Origin: Actinoalloteichus caeruleus DSM 43889
Lineage (GTDB): Bacteria > Actinomycetota > Actinomycetes > Mycobacteriales > Pseudonocardiaceae
Assembly: GCF_000429185.2 (NCBI RefSeq)
Contig: NZ_AUBJ02000001.1
Coordinates: 1,860,001 to 1,924,000, forward strand
Length of the DNA stretch: 64,000 nucleotides
Reading direction: 5' to 3'
Below the pieces are notes generated by a model. The model did not search any database and was not told the DNA's origin. It was given only the letters and a program-made list of their open reading frames with translations. Both the position numbers and the translations under genes were made by a program. Below are positions 39,798-50,245 of this stretch, piece after piece (the first letter of the stretch is position 1; the number at the start of each line of letters is the position of its first letter).

Positions 39798-41635
39798 CTG
39801 GGGTCCTCCGGCAGGGTCGTGGCGGTCGCCGTGCCGGGGCCGGCGGCGGACTCGGGGACGGGGACGGGGACGCCACCGAGGTAGGCGGCGATCACGGCCG
39901 GGTCGCCGCGCACCCGCCCGGGTGGCCCGGTGGCGACGCTGCGGCCGAAGTCGAGGACGGTGACCTCGTCGGCCAGGCCCATGACCAGGGGCATGTCGTG
40001 TTCGACGAGCAGGATCGACGGGGCGAGTTCGGCGCGGACCCGGGCGATGAGGTCGACCATGCGGCGCCGTTCGGCCCCGTTCATCCCGGCCACCGGTTCG
40101 TCGAGCAGCAGCAGCCGGGGTTCCATGCACAGCGCCCTGGCGAGTTCGACGCGTTTGCGGTCCCCGTAGGACAGCAGGTCCACCGGGGTGTCGGTCAGGT
40201 CGCCGAGGCCGACGAGCTCGGCGACCTCCCGCACCCGCGCGCGGTGCGTCCGTTCCTCGCGGACCGCGCCCGGCAGCCGCAACGCGGAGGCGAGCAGCCC
40301 GGCTCGGGTGAGGACGTGCCTGCCGAGCATCAGGTTGTCGGAGACGGTGCCCCGGGCGAGGACGACGTTCTGGAAGGTGCGGGCCACGCCGAGCGCCGCG
40401 ATCCGGTGCGGTGCGGTGCGGGTGAGGTCGTGGTCACCGAGGACCACGCTGCCGGTCGCCGCGCGGCACACCCCGGAGAGCACGTTGAAGAAGGTGGACT
40501 TGCCGGCGCCGTTGGGGCCGATGACGGCGTGCAGGCTGCCGGGTTCGACGGTCAGGTCCACGTCGTCCAGGGCGACCAGTCCGGCGAAGCGGACGGTCAA
40601 CGACCGGACCCGCAGCGGAACCGCCGCCCGCCCGGTGTGGGCGGGCCGGCCCGGGATCGGTGGTTCGCCGTCCCGGTCGCCGACGCCCCGCGGGTCCGAT
40701 GGGGTCGGAAGGGCCGGACTCCCGCCGGGTTCGGCGCGAGCGGGCGCCGCTGGCCGGGTGTCGGCACGGCGGGCCCGAGGGCCGTGGTCGCCGTGGTCGC
40801 CGTGGTCCTGGTCCGACGGTTCGACGTCCCCCTCGGCGCCGGTCCCGGTCGGTTCGGGCTCCGACGCGTCGGGTGCCTCCCCGAGGTAGAGCCGCCGGAC
40901 CTCGTCGGAGGTGGCGAGTTGGGCCGCCGCGCCGGACAGCCGCACCCGGCCCAGGTCGAGGACGTGGGCGTGGTCGGCGACCCCCAGGGCCAGGGCGGCG
41001 TTCTGCTCGACCAGCACGACGGTGACGCCGCTCCGGTTGATCTGGCGGATGACCTCGGCGACGGTCTGGACCACGCGGGGCGCCAGGCCCAGGGAGGGTT
41101 CGTCGAGCAGCAGCAGCCGGGGGGCGGCCATCAGCGCCCGGCCGATCGCGAGCATCTGCTGCTCACCGCCGGAGAGGGTGCCGGCGGGTTGGCCGCGCCG
41201 CCGGGCCAGCACGGGGAACAGGTCGTACACCTCGTCGCGGGCGGCGCGTCGCCGGGCGCCCCGGGGCGAGCGCGGGCCGAGGGCGCCGGCGTCGAGGTTG
41301 TCCGCCACCGACAGCGCGGGGAAGACGCGGCGGCCCTCCGGGACCTGCACGACGCCGGCCGCCACCGTGGACGCCGCGTCCCGCCAGTCCAGCGGCCGCC
41401 CGTCCACCTCGACGGTTCCGCCGGTCACGGCACCGCCGTGCAGCGGCAGGGTTCCCGACACGGCGCGCAGCAGGGTGCTCTTGCCGGCCCCGTTCGCGCC
41501 GAGCAGCGCGGCGACCGAACCGGGTTCGACGTGCAGGCACACCTGGCGCACGGCCGGCAGCGCCCGCCCGTAGCGGATGTCGAGCCGGTCGACGCGGAGG
41601 CCGGCGGGGGTGGTGGGGCGCGGGTCGGTGGTCAT
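39794..41635 (-). CDS. Fused LivF-LivG ABC transporter ATPase
   Basis: One 613-residue protein carries two complete ABC ATPase domains normally encoded separately. The N-terminal LivF-like domain has Walker A GANGAGKS (46-53), signature LSGGEQQ (154-160) and Walker B LLLLDEP (174-180). A hydrophilic linker of about 85 residues (255-340), rich in Pro, Arg, Glu and Asp with a DHGDHGDHG run, leads to the LivG-like domain with GPNGAGKS (373-380), LSYGDRKR and LLLLDEPVAGMN. The fusion would act as a built-in heterodimer energising LivH/LivM. Alternative start codons lie upstream, but the ATG at 41635 begins the homologous region. Confidence 0.9.
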   Translation of the reverse strand: MTTDPRPTTPAGLRVDRLDIRYGRALPAVRQVCLHVEPGSVAALLGANGAGKSTLLRAVSGTLPLHGGAVTGGTVEVDGRPLDWRDAASTVAAGVVQVPEGRRVFPALSVADNLDAGALGPRSPRGARRRAARDEVYDLFPVLARRRGQPAGTLSGGEQQMLAIGRALMAAPRLLLLDEPSLGLAPRVVQTVAEVIRQINRSGVTVVLVEQNAALALGVADHAHVLDLGRVRLSGAAAQLATSDEVRRLYLGEAPDASEPEPTGTGAEGDVEPSDQDHGDHGDHGPRARRADTRPAAPARAEPGGSPALPTPSDPRGVGDRDGEPPIPGRPAHTGRAAVPLRVRSLTVRFAGLVALDDVDLTVEPGSLHAVIGPNGAGKSTFFNVLSGVCRAATGSVVLGDHDLTRTAPHRIAALGVARTFQNVVLARGTVSDNLMLGRHVLTRAGLLASALRLPGAVREERTHRARVREVAELVGLGDLTDTPVDLLSYGDRKRVELARALCMEPRLLLLDEPVAGMNGAERRRMVDLIARVRAELAPSILLVEHDMPLVMGLADEVTVLDFGRSVATGPPGRVRGDPAVIAAYLGGVPVPVPESAAGPGTATATTLPEDPR

Positions 41636-41918
41636 GGTGGCTGGCCTCCTCTCCGGTGCTGGTCGGGACTGGTGTGCACGCGGACACGGCGTGGTCCGGC
41701 CCGCCGGGCGCGGGCGGCTCGCGGGTGGGGTGGTGCGGGCCCGTCGGTTCCCGCCGACGGCGCCGGGCCGGCTGGTGGCAACGACGACAGCACGGGCCGT
41801 TCGGCGGGGTCCAGCGGCGCATGCCAAGTCATGGCGGCCGCCCAAACCCGTCCCGCCCAGTGTGTGCGCCGCCACAGTCCTCGCCTCCGGTGGCGGGTAT
41901 CGCCCCGACGATCGGGGA

Positions 41919-42971
41919 ATGAGCGATGACGACAGTGCGCACCTGCCCGGGGGCGACGCCGCCGGACCGCCGGGCCTGGACCTCGCGCGACTGCGCGCGC
42001 ACCTGGCGGAGCACCTGCCGGGGGGCGTGGTGGGCGAGCTCGGGGCCCGGCTGCTGACCGGGGGGCGGTCCAACCTGACCTACCTGGTGTGGGACGGGGT
42101 CCGGCGGTGGGCGGTGCGCCGGCCCCCGCTGGGGCACGTGCTGCCCACCGCGCACGACATGGGTCGGGAACACCGGGTGCTCGCCGCCCTCACCGGCACC
42201 CCGGTTCCGGCCCCGGTCCCCTTCCTGCTGTGCCGGGACCCGGCGGTGCTGGGCGCGCCGTTCTTCGTGATGGAGTTCGTCGAGGGCGAGGTCCCGAACG
42301 CGGGCTCGCTGCGGGGCCACGGGGGCGGGCACGCGCGCCGGGTCGGTGGGTGCCTGGTCGACCGGCTGGTGGAGCTGCACGCGGTCGACGTCGACGCCGT
42401 CGGCCTGGGTGACTTCGGCCGACCGTCCGGGTTCCTGGACCGCCAGCTGCGGCGGTGGTGGCGCCAGTTGGAGGGGTCACGCAGCCGTCCCACACCCGAG
42501 CTGGACGGGCTGCGTGCCGCGCTGGCCACGGCGGTCCCGGTCTCCCCCGCCCCCACCCTGGTGCACGGGGACTTCCGGGTGGACAACGCGGTGTTCGGTC
42601 CGGACGGGACCGTGCGGGCCCTGCTCGACTGGGAGATGTCCACGCTGGGTGATCCGTTGACGGACCTGGGGATGCTGCTGGTGTACGGGCGGCGTGCCCC
42701 CCTGGACGGTCAGGACCCGGTGAACGCCCGCACGGTGCCCGGGTTCCCCGACGAGGACGAGCTGGTGGCCCGATACGTGGCCGGTTCGGGGCGGGACGCC
42801 GCCGGTCTGCCCTGGTACGTGGCGCTGGGTTTCCTCAAGCTCGCGGTGATCCTGGAGGGGATCCACTACCGGCACCAGCAGGGCAGGACGGCGGGACCGG
42901 GTTTCGAGGGCATCGGGGACCTGGTGCGCCCACTGGCGGTGGCCGGGCACCGGGCCCTGGACGGCGGGTGA
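41919..42971 (+). CDS. APH-type phosphotransferase (acyl-CoA dehydrogenase-associated kinase)
   Basis: The 350-residue protein has the aminoglycoside-phosphotransferase fold: LTGGRSNLTYLVW and WAVRRPP in the N-lobe, the catalytic loop LVHGDFRVDNAVFG with HGDxxxxN, and the metal-binding LLDWEMSTLGDPLTDLGML. It matches the group found beside acyl-CoA dehydrogenases (the kinase part of ACAD10/11 and LvaA), which phosphorylates the 4-hydroxyl of 4-hydroxyacyl-CoA before rearrangement or elimination. The gene is divergent from the Liv ATPase gene and followed by SDRs and a second acyl-CoA dehydrogenase on the same strand, so a hydroxy-acid pathway is likely. Confidence 0.85.
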   Translation: MSDDDSAHLPGGDAAGPPGLDLARLRAHLAEHLPGGVVGELGARLLTGGRSNLTYLVWDGVRRWAVRRPPLGHVLPTAHDMGREHRVLAALTGTPVPAPVPFLLCRDPAVLGAPFFVMEFVEGEVPNAGSLRGHGGGHARRVGGCLVDRLVELHAVDVDAVGLGDFGRPSGFLDRQLRRWWRQLEGSRSRPTPELDGLRAALATAVPVSPAPTLVHGDFRVDNAVFGPDGTVRALLDWEMSTLGDPLTDLGMLLVYGRRAPLDGQDPVNARTVPGFPDEDELVARYVAGSGRDAAGLPWYVALGFLKLAVILEGIHYRHQQGRTAGPGFEGIGDLVRPLAVAGHRALDGG

Positions 42972-43309
42972 GCGGAACACGGCGGGGGCGGTCCGGCCTC
43001 GCCGGCTGTCGCGGCGCACACCACCGCGCCGGGAAGCCTGTGCGCCGGCAGCGGATGCCACGCCGGCACCCGGGCGGCACGCCCCGACACCGGTCCACAG
43101 CGGACATGGACTGACCAGTGTGAACCCACTCCGAACAGGGCCGTCGGGGTCGGCTGGGGCCCCGTCCCGGTGGGATGGCGGCGGGGCCCGACGTCGTTAG
43201 GCTGGCCACCACCCGGACCCGCTCCCCGCCGGCTCCCGGCCGGCCGCCCCGTCCCCGCACCGGGTCCTCCACGCGGCACGCCGACGTTCCCCTCGCAGGA
43301 AGGCAGGCC
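42972..43309. other. Non-coding gap
   Basis: This 338-base stretch between the phosphotransferase and the first SDR has no supported gene. It ends in AGGAAGG, the ribosome site of the SDR. Confidence 0.5.
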
Positions 43310-44134
43310 ATGACATCGTCCTTCTCCTTCCACGGCCGGCTCGCCGTCGTCACCGGCGGCGGCTCGGGCATCGGACGGGCGTTGGCGTCCGGCCTCGCCG
43401 AGGAGGGCGCCCGCGTCGTGGTCGCCGACCTCGACGACGCCGCCGCCACCCGGGTCGCCGCCGCGCTGCCCGGCGGGCGCGGCGTTCCCCTGGCCCTCGA
43501 CGTGACGGATCCGGTGGCGCTGGACCGGGCGATCAGCGGAGTGGAGGCCGAGCTGGGACCGGTGTCGGTGTTCTGCTCCAACGCCGGGATCGCCGGCAGC
43601 CGCCTGCTGGGGTCCCCGGAGGAGTGGGAGCGGATGTGGCTGGTGCACGTGGCCGCCCACGTGCACGTCGCCCGCCGAGTGCTGCCGGGGATGGTCGCCC
43701 GGGGCGAGGGCCGCCTGTTGGTGACCGCCTCGGCGGCCGGTTTGCTGACCAACCTGGACTCGGCCGCCTACGCAGTGACCAAGCACGGCGCGGTGGCGGT
43801 GGCCGAGTGGCTGGCCATCGAACACCACGACGCGGGGGTGCGGGTGTCCTGCCTGTGCCCGCAGGGGGTGGCGACGCCGATGCTGACCGGCTCCGACGGC
43901 GGGGCACCGGCCACGACGGCGGCGGGTGGGGTGCGCTCGGCCGAGGACGTGGCCGCCGAGGCGTTGGACGCGTTGCGGCACGGCCGGTTCCTGGTGTTGT
44001 CCCATCCGGAGGTCGGCGAGTTCGAACGCCGGCGGGCCACGGACCGGGAACGCTGGCTGGACGGGATGCGCCGGCTCCGACGCCGCCTCCGGCCCACTGA
44101 CCCGCACCTGGCCGGCGGCACCTCGCCCGGCTGA
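43310..44134 (+). CDS. Short-chain dehydrogenase/reductase (SDR)
   Basis: The 274-residue protein is a classical SDR. The cofactor motif is VVTGGGSGIGRALASGLAEE (TGxxxGIG, residues 14-21 region), the second-position acidic residue in VVVADLDDA suggests NAD, and SNAGI replaces NNAG. The catalytic Ser is in LLVTASAAGLLTN and the Tyr-Lys pair in SAAYAVTKHGAVAV. It oxidises a secondary alcohol or reduces a ketone; substrate unknown. The ATG at 43310 has AGGAAGG upstream. A second SDR starts 60 bases further on. Confidence 0.9.
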   Translation: MTSSFSFHGRLAVVTGGGSGIGRALASGLAEEGARVVVADLDDAAATRVAAALPGGRGVPLALDVTDPVALDRAISGVEAELGPVSVFCSNAGIAGSRLLGSPEEWERMWLVHVAAHVHVARRVLPGMVARGEGRLLVTASAAGLLTNLDSAAYAVTKHGAVAVAEWLAIEHHDAGVRVSCLCPQGVATPMLTGSDGGAPATTAAGGVRSAEDVAAEALDALRHGRFLVLSHPEVGEFERRRATDRERWLDGMRRLRRRLRPTDPHLAGGTSPG

Positions 44135-44194
44135 TCCCAGGGCAGCCCGCCCCGACACCCCGAGCCAGTGACCCGTGACCCGCGAGGAGGACCC

Positions 44195-45022
44195 GTGACG
44201 ACCTCGGACCCCCGTCCCGACGGCACCCCCGGCCACCCCGACGAGCCGGTGCCGATCCCCACCGCCGACGGCACCCCCCGCCTCGCCGGTCGCGTCGCGC
44301 TCGTCACCGGGGCCGGACGGGGCATCGGGTTGGCCATCGCCCGCCGCCTGCTCGCCGAGGGGGCTCGGGTGTGCGTGACCGCCCGGCACGCCGAACCGCT
44401 GGCGGAGGCCGCCGCCGACCTCGGCGGCCCGGACCGGGTGCTCGCCGTCCCGGGCCGCAGCCACGACGCCGAGCACCGCGCGGAGGCGGTGCGCCGCACC
44501 GTGGAACGGTTCGGCCGGCTCGACGTGCTGGTCAACAACGCGGGCACCAACCCGGTGCGGGGGCCGCTGCTGACCGCCGGCCTCGACGCCGTCCGCAAGA
44601 CCTTCGAGGTCAACGTGTTCGCCGCCCTGGGCTGGGTGTCGGAGGCGCACCAGGCGTGGCTGGGCGAGCACGGCGGCGCCGTGCTGAACGTCGCCTCGAT
44701 CGCCGGGTTGGACACCTCCCCCGGCCTCGGGGTGTACGGGGCGAGCAAGGCGGCGCTGATCCGCCTGACCGGTCAGCTGGCCGTGGAACTCGCGCCCCGG
44801 GTCCGGGTCAACGCCGTGGCCCCGGCCGTGGTGCGCACCCGCTTCGCCGCCGCCCTCTACGAGGGCCGTGAGGACCGGGTGACCTCGGCCTACCCGCTGG
44901 GCAGGTTGGGGGATCCGGCGGACGTCGCCTCGGCCGCCGCGTTCCTGGTGTCCGACGACGCGTCCTGGATCACCGGGCAGACCCTCGTGCTCGACGGCGG
45001 CCACACCCTCCGCCCGGCCTGA
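44195..45022 (+). CDS. Short-chain dehydrogenase/reductase (SDR)
   Basis: The GTG at 44195 has GAGGAGG before it and gives 275 residues. Signatures: ALVTGAGRGIGLAIARRLLA (cofactor loop), VNNAGTNPVRG, the catalytic Ser in VLNVASIAGLD, the Tyr-Lys pair in LGVYGASKAALIRLTGQLA, and the typical end FLVSDDASWITGQTLVLDGG. This FabG-like SDR lies between another SDR and an acyl-CoA dehydrogenase in one direction, which suggests successive oxidation of a hydroxyacyl intermediate. The first 30 residues are Pro-rich and not part of the fold. Confidence 0.9.
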   Translation: MTTSDPRPDGTPGHPDEPVPIPTADGTPRLAGRVALVTGAGRGIGLAIARRLLAEGARVCVTARHAEPLAEAAADLGGPDRVLAVPGRSHDAEHRAEAVRRTVERFGRLDVLVNNAGTNPVRGPLLTAGLDAVRKTFEVNVFAALGWVSEAHQAWLGEHGGAVLNVASIAGLDTSPGLGVYGASKAALIRLTGQLAVELAPRVRVNAVAPAVVRTRFAAALYEGREDRVTSAYPLGRLGDPADVASAAAFLVSDDASWITGQTLVLDGGHTLRPA

Positions 45023-45227
45023 CCCCCGGCCCCCGGGCACCCCCGCCGGTGGCCGATCCACCCCGTCCCGGTGTCCGTTCCGTCCACGGCGGACGGCGGG
45101 TCCGTCTCCGCTGGGTCGTTCCGGCGACGACGGCGTTCCGCCCCCTCGCCCGCGTCGACGCCCGACGCCGCGTGCCGAACCCGGGCGTCCCCCGCCCCCG
45201 TGACCCCGCTCCCGAGGAGGAAACCCG

Positions 45228-46448
45228 ATGGACTTCGCCCACGACGAGCGCACCCGCGAGCTGGCCGACCGCCTGCGGGGCTTCATGGCCGAGCACGTGC
45301 ACCCCGCCGAGGAGGCCCTGGCCCGGGGCGAGGCCGACCCGGGGCCGGAGTGGGGGCCGCCGCCGCTGCTCGCCGACCTGCGGGCGGAGGCCCGGCGGCG
45401 CGGGCTGTGGAACCTGTTCCTGCCCGGGGAGCACGGCGCCGGGCTGACCACCCTCCAGTACGCGCCGCTGGCCGAGATCACCGGCCGCAGCCCCCGCCTC
45501 GCGCCGGCCGCGCTGAACTGCGCCGCTCCCGACACCGGGAACATGGAGATCCTGGCGTTGGCGGGCACCGAGGACCAACGGCGGCGGTGGCTGGCACCGC
45601 TGCTGGACGCGAGGATCAGGTCGGCCTTCGCCATGACCGAACCGGACGTCGGTTCCTCCGACGCCACGAACATCGCCACCACGGTGGAACGGGTCGGCGC
45701 CGAGTACGTCGTCAACGGGCGCAAGTGGTTCGTCTCCGGGGCGCTCTCCCCCGAGTGCGAACTGCTGATCGTCCTCGGCAGGACCTCGGAGGACGGTCCG
45801 GCACGGGAACGGCACAGCATGGTCCTGGTGCCGACAGGCACGCCGGGTGTGACGGTGCGGCGCGGCATGAGCCAGTTCGGGTACTCCGACGACGACCACG
45901 GCGGGCACGCCGAGATCCTGTTCGAGGACGTGCGGGTCCCGGTCGCCAACCTGTTGGGCGAGCCCGGCTCGGGTTTCGCGATCGCCCAGGCCCGACTGGG
46001 CCCGGGGCGGGTGCACCACTGCATGCGACTGCTCGGCATGGCCGAACGCGCGGTGGAACTGGCCTGCGCGCGGGCCGCGACCCGCACGACCTTCGGCCGC
46101 CGGCTGGCCGACCAGGGCGTGGTGCGGGAGTGGGTGGCCGAGTCGCGGGTGCGGATCGACCAGTGCCGGCTGCTGGTGCTCCGGGCGGCGTGGCGGATGG
46201 ACCGGGAGGGCAACCGGGCCGCCCGCGACGAGATCCAGGGCATCAAGATCGCCGTCCCCCGGGCGGTGGAGTGGGTGGTGGACCGGGCGGTGCAGATCCA
46301 CGGGGCGGCGGGGGTGAGCCAGGACCTGCCGTTGGCCCGGTTCTGGGCGATCGCGAGGTCGCTGCGGATCGCCGACGGACCCGACGAGGTGCACCTGCGG
46401 TCCCTGGGCCGCCGCGAGATCGAACGCCAGCTGGCGGCGCTGGCCTGA
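45228..46448 (+). CDS. Acyl-CoA dehydrogenase (ACAD10/11-like)
   Basis: The 406-residue protein has FAMTEPDVGSSDATNIATTV (flavin/substrate loop of the acyl-CoA dehydrogenase family), GRKWFVSGALSPECELLIVL and the C-terminal QIHGAAGVSQDLPLARFWAI followed by RIADGPDEVHLRSLGR. The TEPDVGSSDATN form and IADGPDEVH end are typical of the ACAD10/11-type group, which processes 4-hydroxyacyl-CoA together with a kinase. An APH-type kinase gene lies 2.3 kb upstream in the same direction, matching the two-component logic of those fused proteins. Confidence 0.92.
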   Translation: MDFAHDERTRELADRLRGFMAEHVHPAEEALARGEADPGPEWGPPPLLADLRAEARRRGLWNLFLPGEHGAGLTTLQYAPLAEITGRSPRLAPAALNCAAPDTGNMEILALAGTEDQRRRWLAPLLDARIRSAFAMTEPDVGSSDATNIATTVERVGAEYVVNGRKWFVSGALSPECELLIVLGRTSEDGPARERHSMVLVPTGTPGVTVRRGMSQFGYSDDDHGGHAEILFEDVRVPVANLLGEPGSGFAIAQARLGPGRVHHCMRLLGMAERAVELACARAATRTTFGRRLADQGVVREWVAESRVRIDQCRLLVLRAAWRMDREGNRAARDEIQGIKIAVPRAVEWVVDRAVQIHGAAGVSQDLPLARFWAIARSLRIADGPDEVHLRSLGRREIERQLAALA

Positions 46449-46671
46449 CCGGGTTCCGCCCGCCCCGACCAGCCCTGCCACCGCCCGGGTGGTGCCAGCG
46501 GCGGGCCGAAGGGGCGTCAGCAGGTCGGCGAGGCGCCACGGCCACCGGTGACGGCGGACGGGCCAGCCCGTCGGTGCCTCCGACGACCCCGGGACGGCGG
46601 TGGGGCGAGGCCGGCTCGGTTCGGCCGAGAAACCGGTGGTGGGACGCCGTCACAGCGGCCAGGATGGCCCC

Positions 46672-46800
46672 GTGTCAACACGAGTGGCTCCCCTCACGGG
46701 TGGCGGCGCGCGCATCGCGGCTGGTATCGCCCCCGCCCTCCCGAACCACGGCCACCACGTCGCCGCGCTCGACCACGTGGAGGACGCCGACCCCACGAGC
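46672..46800 (+). pseudogene. Truncated N-terminus of an SDR-type enzyme
   Basis: From GTG 46672 the frame reads VSTRVAPLTGGGARIAAGIA and then PALPNHGHHVAALDH. This is a recognisable but damaged SDR start (expected TGG-x-x-GIG; here the glycine pattern is disturbed). After about 40 codons similarity ends. The gap 46449-46671 before it contains no gene. Confidence 0.5.
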
Positions 46801-46822
46801 GGTCGGGCCCTCCACGTCGGCG

Positions 46823-47347
46823 GTGGGCCTCGTGGCTGACCGGCGGCCGGCCACGCCGGACTTCACGATCCGCCCGGCGCGGCTTGACGACTGGCCCCGG
46901 ATCTGGCCCATCGTCGAGGACGTCGTCACCGAGGCGCGAACCCTCCCCTACGACCCCGGGATGGGCGCGGACGACGCCCGGCGGATGTGGCTGCTGCCGG
47001 CACCGGCCAGGACGGTCGTCGCCGCCGACGGCGACCGGGTGCTCGGCACCGCGAACATGTACGCCAACCGTCCGGGTCCTGGCAGCCACGTGGCGTCCGG
47101 CAGTCTGATGGTCGCCCGGGCGGCGCGGGGCGCGGGCGTCGGGCGTGCTCTCACCACCGACCTGATCGGTTGGGCGCGGGAGAACGGTTTCGCGGCGGTC
47201 CAGTTCAACGCCGTGGTCGACACCAACACGAGCGCGGTCCGCCTCTACGAGAGCCTGGGTTTCGTCACGCTCGGGGTCGCCCCCGGGGCGTTCCGCCACC
47301 CCGAGCACGGTGACGTCGGCCTGCGGATCATGTGGCTGGACCTGTGA
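46823..47347 (+). CDS. GNAT-family N-acetyltransferase
   Basis: The protein (174 residues from GTG 46823, or three fewer from 46832) has the GNAT fold: FTIRPARLDDWPRIWPIVED, the substrate strand VVAADGDRVLGTANMYANRP, the acetyl-CoA loop RAARGAGVGRALTTDLIGWA and the C-terminal NTSAVRLYESLGFVTLGVAP. It resembles the phosphinothricin/ribosomal-protein acetyltransferase group. Substrate unknown. No clear ribosome site precedes either start, so the exact N-terminus is uncertain. Confidence 0.8.
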   Translation: MGLVADRRPATPDFTIRPARLDDWPRIWPIVEDVVTEARTLPYDPGMGADDARRMWLLPAPARTVVAADGDRVLGTANMYANRPGPGSHVASGSLMVARAARGAGVGRALTTDLIGWARENGFAAVQFNAVVDTNTSAVRLYESLGFVTLGVAPGAFRHPEHGDVGLRIMWLDL

Positions 47348-47491
47348 CCCGACCGGTCGCGTGCCGGGTCGCGGTGCCCCGGGCCGTCCTCGGTCGCCGC
47401 GGCGCGGCAGAGCAGCCCACCCCGGGGAGAGGCCGGGGGTGGGGTGGCCGGTGCGGCCCGGTACGGGGACACCACCGGACCGGGCCGGCGC

Positions 47492-48598
47492 TCAGCCCTG
47501 GTCGCCCTGGTCGAACACGACGACCGCCCGCGCGCCCCGGCCCCGGTCGAGGTCGGCGAAGACGTCCTCCACCTCGGCGAGGTCGATCCGCCGGTCCACC
47601 AGGGACCCCAGGTCGAGGGCTCCCGCGCCGAGCAGGCCGAGCAGGACGGGCAGGTCCTCGGCCGGGTCGCAGTCCCCGTACATGCAGCCGGCGAGGGTGC
47701 GGCCCAGCATGGCGACCTCGGCGGCGCTGAGGGTCAGGGTGTCGCTCCGCTCGCCGAGCCCGACGACGGTGGCCCGCCCGCCACGGCGGAGCACGTCCCA
47801 GGCGGCGCGGATGCTGGTGGCGCGGCCGACGCATTCGACGGCGTGGTCCGCGCCCCTGCCCCCGGTCAGCCTTCGGACCCGCCGGGCCAGCTCCGGCCCG
47901 GGTTCGAGCACCTCGGTGGCACCCAGGGACTCCGCGAGCGCGGCCTTCTCCGGCGCGGGGTCCACGGCGATCACCGGGTCCGCCCCCGCGATGCGGGCGG
48001 CCTGCACCGCGCACAGGCCCACCCCGCCCAGCCCGAGGACCACCACGGACTCACCGGGTCGGACACGCGCGGCGTTGCGCACCGCCCCCACGCCGGTGAG
48101 GGCGGCGCAACCCAGCAGCGCGGCCTCCACGGCGGGGGTGCCGGGTGGCAGCGGAACGCAGGCGTCCTCGGCCACCAGCGTCTCGGTGGCGAAGGCCGCC
48201 GCGCCCAGCCCTGGGAACAGAGGTTGGCCGTCGGCGCCCACGGCGTGCGGGCGGGTCGCGTACCGCAGCGACGCCTGGCACAGGTAGGGCTGGCCGCCCC
48301 GGCAGAACCAGCAGTCCCGGCAGGGCGGTGACCAGTTCAGCACCACCTGGTCGCCGACCCGCAGGCCCGTCACCCCCTCCCCCACCTCGACGACGTCGCC
48401 GACGCCCTCGTGCCCCAACACGGCCGGCAGGTGGTGGGGCAGCACACCCCGGGCCAGGGACAGGTCGGAGTGGCAGACACCGGCGGCGGTCATGCGGACC
48501 CGGACCTCCGACGGGCCGGGGTCGCGCAGCTCGATCTCCTCGACCCGCAGCGGTTGGTCGGTGGCGCGCAGGACGGCGCCGACGGCGGTGCTCGGCAT
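47492..48598 (-). CDS. Zinc-dependent alcohol dehydrogenase
   Basis: The 368-residue MDR enzyme has the catalytic zinc ligands in AAGVCHSDLSLARG and GHEGVGDVVEVGEGV, the structural zinc cysteines in CRDCWFCRGGQPYLC and the NAD loop VVVLGLGGVGLCAVQAARIA. It is close to class III/mycothiol-type or aryl-alcohol dehydrogenases of actinomycetes. The ATG at 48598 is 67 bases from the end of the aldehyde dehydrogenase gene on the same strand, so together they can take an alcohol to a carboxylic acid. Confidence 0.9.
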   Translation of the reverse strand: MPSTAVGAVLRATDQPLRVEEIELRDPGPSEVRVRMTAAGVCHSDLSLARGVLPHHLPAVLGHEGVGDVVEVGEGVTGLRVGDQVVLNWSPPCRDCWFCRGGQPYLCQASLRYATRPHAVGADGQPLFPGLGAAAFATETLVAEDACVPLPPGTPAVEAALLGCAALTGVGAVRNAARVRPGESVVVLGLGGVGLCAVQAARIAGADPVIAVDPAPEKAALAESLGATEVLEPGPELARRVRRLTGGRGADHAVECVGRATSIRAAWDVLRRGGRATVVGLGERSDTLTLSAAEVAMLGRTLAGCMYGDCDPAEDLPVLLGLLGAGALDLGSLVDRRIDLAEVEDVFADLDRGRGARAVVVFDQGDQG

Positions 48599-48665
48599 GG
48601 TGTGCTCCCTCGCGGGGTGGGGTCGCGGCGACCGGGACGGGCCGGGGCCCGTGGGGTCGAGGTGG

Positions 48666-50123
<1,458 letters not shown>

Positions 50124-50245
50124 GGCGTCCTCCACGCGCTCGGGGTGTTCGGGAGTCGGGTGGTCGGGATGGGTCGTGGGTGGTCGGCGGTGCCTCGCCT
50201 CCGGGTGACGTGCGGCCCGTGGGCGGCGCCGGGACCGCACCGGGG

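Noticed and set aside
42866-46246. A 1,126-codon open frame antisense to the SDR and acyl-CoA dehydrogenase genes
   Set aside because: The plus-strand genes in this region have clear family motifs; the antisense frame shows no domain and is typical of high G+C at third codon positions.
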